Of a stretch of 64,000 bases of DNA, positions 1-9,787 are shown in pieces; position 1 is the stretch's first letter; each line of letters opens with the position of its first letter. The DNA comes from Calonectria ilicicola (taxonomy: Eukaryota; Ascomycota; Sordariomycetes; Hypocreales; Nectriaceae): the NCBI GenBank assembly GCA_020809705.1, contig CP085830.1, forward strand, positions 4,464,001-4,528,000. Direction: 5' to 3'. The position numbers and the translations under genes were made by a program. The notes under the pieces are model-generated. The model was not told the origin of the DNA, ran no database searches, and saw only the letters and a list, made by a program, of their open reading frames with translations.

Positions 1-2079
1 ATTAGGATCTAGTCTTGTTGCCTCATATGCTTCCGTGCAGGAATCTTGGTAGTTTCCCATCGACATGAAGGCTGCTGATCTATTAGCCCGGTAGATGGAA
101 TTCCCAGGGTCTCTTTTGATGGCCTCTGTGTAAAAGTGAGCTGCTTCTTCCCATCTACCATCCTTTATGGCGGTATTTCCCTTCGCCTTGAGTTCCTCGG
201 CTTTTGCTTGGTCCTTTTTGACATTTTCGAATTCTAATAGCGGAACTCGAGCATCTTGGAGTATAATACGAACATTTCGTAGCCACAGGTCTCCTATAGT
301 GAGCGAAGCTAGAGCTGCGGCAGTAAACCCTTTGTATAAAACATCGTTAGATTCGCCCGGGTGCTGTAGTCGTAGTTGCAATTCCCTAGACAAAATAATT
401 TGCTGAAGCAGATTGCAATATCCAAGATTTTCATTGTCCATTGGCAACGACCAATGCCGAAAGATGTTTGTATGAATCGTAAAGTTGGCGAAATCAGGGT
501 GAGGTCCATTCAGCCGCCGCAGTATTTCTAAAACTGTAGTCGAGTGGGTCGTTCCGCCATTGTGCGTCCTTCTATATTCTCACAATTAGCAAACCTTCAA
601 ATGTCTATTTAATTATGCCCTTGCTTACATCAAGTTTCCAAAAATCTCTGTCAAATCTGCCTCCTCCTTGAGGGGATATAGCCCAAGGTTTTGGCTTCCA
701 GTCCTTAATTCTTCAATTCTCCGAAGAAGAGTTTCAAAACTAGTTGGTGGAAAGGGCTCGCTCGAGAAAGCAAAAGACTTGTCTCGCTTTTTACCGAATT
801 CGTCTTCGTACTCCCAGCATTCCAACCCAAAACCAGCTACAGTTACAGTTCCAGGGTTAATACTCCCATATAGAGGGAAGCTCTCGACGTCGAGAATAAT
901 TTCATCCTCGGGGGTGGGATTGTGTGAGCCATCAAAGCGTAGATCCTGGTTGGTGAAGCGTTTGCGGTGATAGAGGTCTGGGAGGTCGTTAGTGACTCCA
1001 TCAAGCTGAGTTATTAGGTAAGAGTGGAACTGACCGAAAGATGCGTGCTGGTTTATAAGTAAACCAAAATAATTGTCCTGGGGAAAAGGTTGGATATTAA
1101 CATCCTCCTCCCTTTGACCTTTGACACATTCAAAATAATAATAGCCAAACGTGTAAGACGTGTAAATAGCAGGCCCAATTACTGCTAAAGATAAGCATCC
1201 ACGTGACTTTTCATGAACAAATTCGAAGCATTCCTTGTACTGTCTCTCCAGCTCATATGGGTCTTGGCTATTGCTTCTCGGGTCTTGATTAGCATTGGTT
1301 GACGGTTTTGAATCCGTTCGGCTTGTGCTTTTCTCCTCGGGGACTCTTTGACTCCTCTTGGACGCTTCACTCCGAATAGTAGCCTCTTCTCTTAGACTTT
1401 CGAGTCTAATGCTGGTTGTCTCCCAAATTTCTTCATGAGAATCTGCAGTCGCCTCTTGGAGCGAGGCTAGTTGTTCCTCGTCATTGCTCTGGAGAATCTC
1501 GTTCTGCATCGCCATCTTCGTCTTGTCCCTGGTCTCTGGGAATAGGCTATACAGCTTATCAATGAGTTCTGTAACCTCAGATACCAGCACCTGGAACGCA
1601 CGCTTGTCGTAGATGGCCCAACGTGTTTTCTTGATGCGTGCAGTTTGGCGCTGTCTTGTTTTTGCCGTCTTTCGAAAGGTATCTGAAGCCCGCCGGAATA
1701 TTGCTCCTAACTTTACTGCAGATATCTCCTCGTTCCGTCCCGCCTCAGTGAGTGATGTAGCGGGGCGTAGACCATATCTCTCGTTCATCTGGTCGGTCTG
1801 GTCGAAGATGTGCTGAATGCATCCCAATAACCGGAGGGTAGCTCCACGGATATCCTCCCGGTGAAGTCGTGCATCCAAGCGGCGTTGTCCCACGTCGTCT
1901 CCATTCAAGCCGACTGTATCACCCCACATTAACAGCCGAATCCTCTCAACCTCAAGTTTGACTTGCGCGATCTCATAATCTTTGCCATAGCTCTCCCCAG
2001 ACGCAATGACGTCGAATACCTCCACGGAGGTCTTCCAGGCCGTTACGACTCCAGTCACTAGGTTAGTGACGTCGTTCAT
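1..2079 (-). CDS. HeLo-domain protein with C-terminal Hop-like TPR (partial, runs off left edge)
   Basis: Exon 1 is 629-2079 and exon 2 is 571 down to beyond position 1. They are joined across a 57-nt intron (572-628) with donor GTAAGC, branch GCTAAT and acceptor ATAG, and the frame is kept. Without splicing the protein would stop at codon 485. Residues 1 to about 210 look like the HeLo (prion-inhibition and propagation) domain known from HET-S, with the landmark pattern GKDYE...VKLEVERIRLLMWGD. Residues about 210-290 are charged and Ser-rich, perhaps coiled. Residues about 300-480 form a folded region I do not recognise. Exon 2 ends in a tetratricopeptide repeat of the Hop/Sti1 kind (LKAKGNTAIKDG, then RANRSAAF). 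HeLo domains are membrane-active or regulatory modules in fungal cell-death proteins; a role here is inferred. It is divergent from the methyltransferase at 2788. Confidence 0.8.
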
Positions 2080-2787
2080 CTTGATGTTGTAACTGGATTC
2101 CGGTTAATTGCGCATCGAGGGGTTCATCGCACCATCTTACAGGGGATGCCATCAGCTCCCCAAGCTTTGTCAGCTTAAGGCTGAAATCTGCCTTGCAACA
2201 ACCAGCCAATAATTCACCGACTGCATGTAATACAGCGATACGCAAGGCAGCCTCAGACTTTCTCGGAAAAAAAAAATAAAAACACCGTGCATCAGATTTT
2301 CCACCCTTGAATATTGTAGATAAGCCACGTAACTGCTGGGCTTCCTCACTTTGACGGTGGTGGCGTACTAAGAACATCTGCGATTGGAAGCTCGTTGGTT
2401 GGCGCCAATGCAGGCCAGTGTTCGGTTAATCGTCCAGGTTTCATGAGTGGTGAAAATGGCGAAATGAACCGGATAAACAACCGCATGCGATTCATTGCAC
2501 ATGTTTGACCAAGGATTATCTCAGGGTCCCTTGGGTCGTATCCCCGCTGTGGACCTTGAACCGATCCGAGTTGAGTTGGGATTGGACCAACACCACCCTG
2601 CAAATCCAGACCTGGTCCGAAAACGCACTTCACATGCAGTTGGTTCGACCATGTTCATCGGATGACTAGGTTCAATTGTGTTGGCACAACCCAGATGTGG
2701 ACACATAAATAAGACTACAATGCCTTGATTAATTGAACCGATGTTTCACGCACACAACCTGTATTTGCTGACTCTTACTCTGTAACC
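2080..2787. promoter_or_regulatory. Shared intergenic region between divergent HeLo and methyltransferase genes
   Basis: This 708-bp gap separates two genes that point away from each other, so it should hold both promoters. It contains an A-run near 2269-2281. I see no convincing ORF; the short minus-strand frames here lack splice support and family features. Confidence 0.5.
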
Positions 2788-4209
2788 ATGGCAGAAGTTG
2801 ACCCGCTTACAGCTATTGAAGCTGAAGAGGTTTGTTTCTAAGTACTGGTTACAAAAGCACGATTAATCCTTTGGCCAGGACCCTGCGGTCGATGACCAAG
2901 ACTCCGCAATCGGAAGTGTATGAGATGTTGCGGTTTGAGTTGACAATGCCAGCTGAACTGTGACACAGGATACGGCTTCTTCCACCGAAAGTATATCAAG
3001 CTCCATTATCGACTACCGGCGCGAAAATGGGAGGACATATCATCGGTACAAAGAGGGCAGTATGTGCCTACTACCTTGAACCAGATGGATCAAATATCCA
3101 CGGAATCATGCTCACCAACTCCAGAATACAACCTCCCTAATGACGAGCAAGAGAATGAGCGCCTTGGTATTCCTTGAAAATTCCCCACCGTTGCGGCAAA
3201 TGCTCACTTTTTCAAGACCTCCAGCATCATTTATGCCTCCTGACATTTAACAATTCGCTCGGTCTCGCACCTGTTAATAGACCCGACTCAAAGACAAAGC
3301 GAGTGCTTGATTTGGGCACCGGTACGGGTATTTGGGCAATTGATTATGCTGATGAACACCCTGAGGCGGAGGTAATTAACCGAAATCCAATACACATCAT
3401 CTTCTAACTGTTCTTTCTCCTCTAGGTCGTTGGCGTGGATCTTTCACCAATCCAGCCCGGCTTGTAAGCTTTCACACCTCTTATATCTAGTCTATCTACT
3501 AATGAAATAAAAGTGTCCCTCCAAATGTCCGCTTTATCATCGACGATATAGACGATGAGTGGGCATATACGGAACCTTTTGATTACATTCATAGCAGAAT
3601 GATGAACTTTAGTGTCAAAGACTGGCCGGAATACCTGGGTAAAATCTACGAGTACGTGTCACCTAGCCGCCCCTTCCTTACTCAGCGCCTCTAATTAAGA
3701 ATAGAAATCTCACCCCGGGCGGATACGTTGAGCTTCAAGAGATGACCATCATTGCTCGCTCGGATGATAACACGCTTACTGAGAAACATGAGCTATCTCG
3801 AGGGTTGGACCTTCTGTACGATGCTTCTGTAAAAGCGGGACGAGCCTTCCAGAACGTAGAAAAGTTTAAAGGCTTGCTAGAAGACGCAGGGTTTGTCGAT
3901 ATCGTGGACACGCGTTTCAAATGGCCAACAAACACTTGGCCAAAGGATAAAAAGCTCAAAAATATTGGCACGTGGAACAATGAAAACATGGCCAATGCAC
4001 TTGAAGCAGTCACCATGGCTCCATTTACAAGAATCCACGGATGGACAAGCGAAGAAGTCTCCGTCTTTCTTGTTCAGGTCAGAAAGGAACTGAATGACCG
4101 CAGGATTCATGCATACTGGCCAATGTGAGTATCATCCAAATGCATTCTGTTCAATGCTAATATCTGTTGCAGAATTTCCATCTACGCGAGGAAACCAGAT
4201 GCTAAATAA
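2788..4209 (+). CDS. LaeA-like SAM-dependent methyltransferase
   Basis: Nine exons: 2788-2829, 2879-2917, 2969-3059, 3125-3166, 3217-3371, 3426-3463, 3514-3651, 3705-4124 and 4173-4209. All junctions keep frame and give 333 residues. Methyltransferase motif I (VLDLGTGTG) lies at residues 101-109, followed by an acidic motif (VVGVDLSPIQP), the FIIDDIDDEW segment, IHSRMMNFSVKDWPE and the LTPGGYVELQE strand. This order matches the fungal LaeA-like (TAMTAR-type) family, whose members are class I SAM methyltransferases, often with unknown substrates. The first 60 residues are acidic and Ser-rich with an early YRRENGR motif, also usual for the group. LaeA itself is a global regulator, but most paralogues are not, and no secondary-metabolite genes lie nearby, so I would not call it LaeA. 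Confidence 0.88.
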
Positions 4210-7200
4210 GTCAAGCTTCAGTTTTGAAATGAAACATTGGGTTGTTTGAATACAAAACATCCCATTCGACATTGTTGATTAGCTTCTATAGGCATTTTTT
4301 CAACAATGCATTCATTCATGGATAGTCTCTCTCCACATGGAACAAACCCTGTTATTCTGTCAACTTAATATTTATAGGAGACAGGCTCATCTATACAGTA
4401 GATTCTTTCATGTCTGTAGGAAATGATCATTTTAGTCACGCTCGCATATACGTTTATGTTAAATATGCTTGACTAAAGTGCCGTGCAGTGAGGTTAATCA
4501 CCAAGACAGTGCCCCCGCCGACCGTAGGTTGATTCATAGGGAGATATAGTGATGAGGAGCAATTTTTTTGGGTACGTTGTATTACACTCAATAGCATGTT
4601 AGCATAAGTTTTGTTGCAATTGCCACAAAGGTCCTAAAATTGACCTACACTTTGGACTTAGGAATTCCACATCGCTAGAAACTTCCAAATTCCCATCCAG
4701 AAATTCATGTGGTCCTTAGATCGATACTCGGTCACATTCATTGCTTTTGCGGATACATGGCGTGAGCACGGCTGGGATGCAACACACCTTCCAATGTCAT
4801 ACCAACTGCCATTCAATGGACAATGAGGCACATCTCCCCTTGCTAGTGCTTATACAAGTATATGGAGGGCACGAAAGTTCTGCACTAAATCAAGGCATTC
4901 GGTTCGGCCCAATCTTTCATCAGCTGCACCACAATACGGCCAGTATGCCGTACACGGCAGTTCCGAACTGAAAATTCTCAGGCCGTGGCATCCGGAACTC
5001 CAAAAGATGGGAAATACGATGCATCTTGCCCAACGGCTTATTCCGCCTGGGCCATTTGTGTTTCTCTCAATATCACTCTGACAACAATCACGCCAGGCCT
5101 TGTTTGTCCTCAGCCATCTCTGCTTTAGGTATTCACTACTAAATTAAATGCCGAATATCAGTCATGTTCGGTGGCAGGCCCTTGAGGCCATCTACCTAAG
5201 CAGCTAATGATACGTAACATCGAAGCTCTTGGCCGCTTTTTTCACTTGATTTCAGCATCAATGTTTCATTTCGGCTCCTTGCTTTTACTGAGAGTCATTG
5301 CCGGTTCGAATCGCGCTCTCTTACTTCTGCTACCTGGGCTATAGGAGGGTTGCTCTGAGTACAGCCGAAGTGGATGAGTCAACTCATAATCAGTCAGTAA
5401 AAATGATTACCATCCGGGTCTTCACCGCCTAATTAAAGGGGACCAATTTTGATGCAAATTCTTGATGAGCCTGTCAGCTTTCATATCGCGCTTTCGCGGC
5501 CAAGTAACAACCTGCAAACATGCAAATAGCCCTGACCTCTACCGAAACAAGAAAACAAGTGAAAAGTATTCAGAACAACCAAGTTGCACAGAAAGCGATT
5601 TGAGAATTCGAGTCAAGATAAGAGCCATGTTGTCCGTTTAGACGCCTTACCGGTCACCCAACTGCATCAGATGTCCTCTCAGCAGTTCGCTCACCATACA
5701 TCGGGTCATACCCTTCTTGATCCTGTAGTGTGTGGTCGGTTAACTTAGCCACCGCCTCCTCATGACTTCATGAGCTATTACAAAAGTCAATTACTCACGG
5801 CTGTGACGCTGTCGGGATCGCAAGCTAGGTACTGGTTAGTTCTCAGAAGCCCAAACCTTGGGCTTACATGGCTTGCCGTGATCTGCCAAGATGGATCGTT
5901 TCTTTTGTTGTTCAGCTGCCAACACTACGAATGAGCTGGCGTCTTTTTACCGTCTCATCCGACGTCCTGGTGTCCCGTTTTAGCCCTTGGCATAGCCCTG
6001 CTGTCCCGTTTCCTGTCAGATTCCAACTTTCTTTATTCCCATGCTCCGCTTATCCGCGTACCGAGGGCTTAAGCTCATCCGGCTGCAACAAGGCCCCCGG
6101 GGACATGATCATTTTACGGCAGTGCATCAAAGCTCTGCCAATGAGCGCACGCGTGCTCCCCTCACCACCCAGCTCAAATACGCCCCTTTTCGAATGCAAC
6201 CCGTATCGAGACAGCGGCCCAATGGGAGCTCTCGGCCCTCGTCTGACACCCCAAAACCCCGCTTTTGCAAGAAGCAACTTTGTCTCGCCACCCTGACAGT
6301 ACGATCTGCCGTGTAACCTTGGCGATCGAATCAGATACTGAAGCCTCTCATCAGCTGTGAGGCAAAATAAGCTACGATGCATTCTGCGCTGATGTGCCTT
6401 TCCGCCCGGTTTAGCCGAGCATGAATCTGCAGGTTCCTGGATAGACGTGGCACTCTGACCGATATTTGCCCTCAGCGCGCCAAGCCACGTTCTTCTAGGA
6501 GTGCCCAAGAATACGAGCCCCATGTCTGATCGGAGCCCATCACCACAATGATGTGCAGGGATGTCCCCGACCATGTGCCCCGGAAGATCGCCCGTCGGAT
6601 GTCGGTTCACGGTCCATCAACACCCAACAAGGTGGCTCCCCTACACCACTTCTGAGCATTTGGACCTAATATTAGCTTACTCTCACTCCTGCCAAGGTTT
6701 TCCCAGCAAAGTCTCCGAGGATCGAGGTACATCTCGATGATTCATGGATTTGGCATCCTGTTTTCCAAGAAAGCGTGAATGCTTGCTTGCTTTTCATTGT
6801 ACATCGTAATTTCCACTTGGCTTATTCTCAAACAATAACTTGCTTGGCAGAGTCACGTAGAGCTTACTTAAAAAGAAAATATATGCAAGAGACATACACA
6901 TATGTATACAGAATCTCGCGATAACTCCCACACATGACCAGAATACACAGCTCTGGTCTTCCATTATTTATTCATTCATTCAGTCCGTAAAATATCGTAA
7001 GTTTCAAAATGGCTGAGTCTAATGCAGCCCTTAATATTTAGGGTGAACGCCACACCGTTCAGACCTGGAGCGTGGTATCGTCTTCCCCCTGGATTGACAC
7101 GTGTAGTGCCTGCATTCTCACTGGATGGAATGGTCAAGCCTCAAAAGCCCAACGGGGCCATAATTAGGCGGATCATCCAAGTGAGGCTCGCCGCATGCCC

Positions 7201-7703
7201 AGCTGAGGGGTAGGAAATAAGCAACGGGTGGACGTTCTATGTTTAGTGCTGACAAGTGTGCCGTGGCTGCAGCTCGTATAAGGTTGAATCTGGTTCAAAT
7301 TTCTTATTCCCTAACGAGAAAGCTACAGGTTGACGCTTAACATTAACCTTGAACTTAACCACTGTGACCTTGATTCACTAGAGTATGTGAGAGTGATATG
7401 ATGAATGGATTACCTCATGAAAAGCCCTGTCGAGCAAATCGAACCGATGAGGTGTCACATCACGGCTAAAAAAAGGGTAAGACATGCAGCACAGAAGTAG
7501 ACTATTGGGAGAGCATCCAATTACCAGAAGCAGTGGCTTGAGGAGACAACAACTCCATGCCATGACCAAGACCAGCTTCTAAATTAGGATGAGAATTTTG
7601 GATCATTGTGCTGATGTGGGAAGTTCACGGTAATCGGGTGTGACATAGAGTCCTAGCGGCGCTAGAGTGATGTTATCTTGGAACCCGCGATGCCTTGGAG
7701 ATG
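4210..7703. other. Gene-free stretch, 3.5 kb
   Basis: I find no convincing coding exon on either strand. The open frames at 4741-4971, 5868-6296 and 6050-6610 have random-looking composition, no family features and no matching splice partners. No tRNA or rRNA was recognised. Confidence 0.45.
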
Positions 7704-7709
7704 TATAAA
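7704..7709 (+). promoter_or_regulatory. Candidate TATA box for the Cys-repeat gene
   Basis: TATAAA lies 179 nt upstream of the ATG at 7888. It is followed by pyrimidine-rich sequence typical of a fungal transcription start region. Confidence 0.4.
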
Positions 7710-7887
7710 GCCTCTCTGATCATCACCGTGAACTTTCTTCCCATCACCCAACTCACCACAAGCTTCTACCACCTTTCTTTTAACTCCTCTAATTCTCAGT
7801 CTTTGAGAGAGAAGGAGAGAACAAGTTTGGTTGTCAATCGTTTTTTTTTTCACCCTCTCCACTTCATCAAAAAAGAATTGGTTCATC

Positions 7888-9144
7888 ATGCTTCTCAAAC
7901 ACTTCCTCCTCAACGCCGTCCTGGCATTGAGGACAGTCGCTGCCCTGCCCAGCCCTGACATGGACATGGACGACAGTCTCATGGCCAGAGGGGATGAGGA
8001 TGACAAAGCCGAGGTCAACGGTTATCATGACTGCGGATATGATGCCAAGTGGGCCGACGGCAAGTGTGTCTGCAAGAATGTGGGCCAGGACTACGATTCG
8101 AAGTCCAAGACCTGCTCTTGTCCCAAGGGTCAAGTCTGGTCCGGCTACAAGTGCGACTACCCCTGTGGCAAGGACGCTTCTTGGGATGACAAGAAGAAAG
8201 AATGTGTCTGCAAGAACATTGGTCAGGTCTATGACAAAGACAAGAAGACCTGTGACTGTCCTAAGGGTCAGAAGTGGACCGGCTACAAGTGTGACTACGT
8301 TTGTGGCAAGGACGCCTCTTGGGACGACAAGAAGCAGGCATGCGTCTGCAAGAACATCGGCCAGGTCTATGACAATGACAAGAAGACCTGCAGCTGCCCC
8401 AACGGTCAGAAATGGACCGGCTACAAGTGCGAAGACCTTTGTGGCAAGGACGCTTACTTTGATAAGCACCAAAATGCCTGTGTGTGCAAGAACAAGGGTC
8501 AGATCTACGATAAGTGGCAGAAGACCTGCTCTTGCCCCAAGGGCCAGCAATGGACCGGCTACAAGTGTGAGGATACTTGCGGCAAGGATGCCTACTTCGA
8601 TAAGCACCAGAACGCCTGCGTGTGCAAGAACAAGGGCCAGGTCTACGATAAGTGGAAGAAGACTTGCTCTTGCCCAGGCGGCACAAAGTGGACTGGCTAC
8701 AAGTGCGAGAGCATCTGTGGTAACGATGCCGTCTTCGACAAGCAGAAGAACGCCTGCGTGTGCAAGAAGCAAGGACAAGTTTTCGATCAGTGGAAGAAGA
8801 CCTGCTCTTGCCCCAAGGGTACGAAGTGGAATGGATGGAAGTGTGTGAGCACCTGCGGCGATGATGCCACCTTCGACCGGCACAAGAACACCTGTGTGTG
8901 CAAGAAGAAGGGACAGGTCTTTGATCAGTGGAAGAAGACCTGCTCTTGCCCCGATGGAACCAAGTGGAACGGCTGGAAGTGCGAGAGCATCTGCGGCAAC
9001 GACGCCTACTATGACAAGAACAAGAAGTCGTGCGTGTGCAAGAAGCCCGGCCAGATCTTCGATCAGTGGAAGAAGACTTGCTCTTGTCCCAAGGGCCAGA
9101 ACTATGACCAGTACAGCGGCAAGTGCAAGCGAGGCCACTACTAA
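7888..9144 (+). CDS. Secreted protein with eight six-cysteine tandem repeats
   Basis: One exon of 418 residues. I chose the ATG at 7888 because it opens directly into a signal peptide (MLLKHFLLNAVLALRTVAA, cut before LPSPD); the reading frame is open further upstream but has no ATG there. After a short acidic linker come eight units of about 46 residues, starting at Cys49. Each has the cysteine layout CG-x(~11)-CVC-x(~13)-C-x-C-x(~11)-C, with constant features GQ.YD, KTCSCP.G and W.G.KC. The repeats are rich in Lys, Asp and Trp. Six cysteines per unit suggest three disulfides. I do not recognise the family; an extracellular, wall-bound or effector-like role is possible but inferred. A frame on the opposite strand is open over nearly the whole gene because of codon bias in the repeats. 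Confidence 0.85.
   Translation: MLLKHFLLNAVLALRTVAALPSPDMDMDDSLMARGDEDDKAEVNGYHDCGYDAKWADGKCVCKNVGQDYDSKSKTCSCPKGQVWSGYKCDYPCGKDASWDDKKKECVCKNIGQVYDKDKKTCDCPKGQKWTGYKCDYVCGKDASWDDKKQACVCKNIGQVYDNDKKTCSCPNGQKWTGYKCEDLCGKDAYFDKHQNACVCKNKGQIYDKWQKTCSCPKGQQWTGYKCEDTCGKDAYFDKHQNACVCKNKGQVYDKWKKTCSCPGGTKWTGYKCESICGNDAVFDKQKNACVCKKQGQVFDQWKKTCSCPKGTKWNGWKCVSTCGDDATFDRHKNTCVCKKKGQVFDQWKKTCSCPDGTKWNGWKCESICGNDAYYDKNKKSCVCKKPGQIFDQWKKTCSCPKGQNYDQYSGKCKRGHY
8032..9126 (+). repeat. Tandem coding repeat, about 138 bp x 8
   Basis: Eight DNA units of about 138 bp encode the Cys-rich repeats. Units 4 and 5 are closest to each other, as are 6 and 7, and the variants change gradually: WDDKK in units 2-3, FDKHQ in units 4-5, FDQWKK in units 6-8. 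This suggests stepwise local duplication. Confidence 0.8.
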
Positions 9145-9688
9145 TCAGCACGAGGTTTCTACCTGAGTAATGACCAGAATGGGAAATGAGGATGGCTTTG
9201 GAGGGAGGACTTGGAAAGAGGACTTTGGCACTTGACACAATTCCCGGTGACAATTACATACTAGCAAGCCGGCTTATTCTTCTCGTCACTCATTAGTTAC
9301 ATATTTAATTGAACGAATCCATTGGTACCTCTTATCACGTAATCGTTTGTGTTTGCATCATGTCACAAAAGGCGGAATTCCAAATTCGGTGTGACAAAAG
9401 TGATCAGCAGCTTCCATCCATGTAAAACGTTAATCACCGTGAAGTACTAAGGATTAAGCTTAGCCAAACGTAGCGGACCGGATGATCTCCAATTTCCGCA
9501 AATAGTCCGAGTGACCGCCCAGACGCTAATCGTCGGGAGCAGGGTTATCGGAATCAACCAAACGACCACGAGAAGGCATGTTTCATATCCCATGCTCTCG
9601 GGAGGAAGAAAAAAAAGTCTGGCGAGTTTCTAGAAGATTTCTTGATGCAATTGTGCATCTCGACCCAGCATCAGTTGATCAAGACTAA
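9145..9688. other. Intergenic, 3' region of the Cys-repeat gene
   Basis: AT-rich sequence with no supported gene. It should contain the 3' untranslated region of the gene before it and the upstream flank of the tRNA. Confidence 0.4.
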
Positions 9689-9770
9689 GGCGTGGTGGCA
9701 GAGTGGTCTAATGCGTATGACTAGAAATCATATCTCTTCGGAGGCGTCTGTTCAAATCAGGCCCACGTCG
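9689..9770 (+). tRNA. tRNA-Ser(AGA)
   Basis: An 82-nt cloverleaf can be drawn. The acceptor stem is GGCGTGG with CCACGTC, including one G-U pair. The D arm is GCA...TGC within the A box (TGGCAGAGTGG). The anticodon stem TATGA/TCATA closes the loop CTAGAAA, giving anticodon AGA. A long variable arm (CTC-TTCG-GAG) is as expected for a class II serine tRNA. The T arm is GTCTG/CAGGC around TTCAAAT. The discriminator is G at 9770. A T-run at 9782-9787 can serve as the RNA polymerase III terminator. No intron is needed. Confidence 0.88.
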
Positions 9771-9781
9771 TCTTCAAATTC

Positions 9782-9787
9782 TTTTTT
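9782..9787 (+). terminator. Pol III oligo-T terminator of tRNA-Ser
   Basis: Six T residues begin 12 nt after the mature tRNA end, a normal distance for RNA polymerase III termination. Confidence 0.6.

Noticed and set aside
2788..4209. Calling the methyltransferase LaeA itself
   Set aside because: Fungi carry many LaeA-like paralogues and nothing here singles out the velvet-complex member.
5295..5325. GGTTCGAATC B-box-like motif
   Set aside because: No pairing stems on either strand around it.
6050..6610. 186-codon minus-strand frame
   Set aside because: Random composition, competing frames on the plus strand, no splice partners or domain.
7867..9138. 423-codon open frame on the minus strand over the Cys-repeat gene
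   Set aside because: It mirrors the repeat codon bias of the plus-strand gene. The product is Leu/Val/Ala low complexity, and the plus strand has the signal peptide and cysteine pattern.
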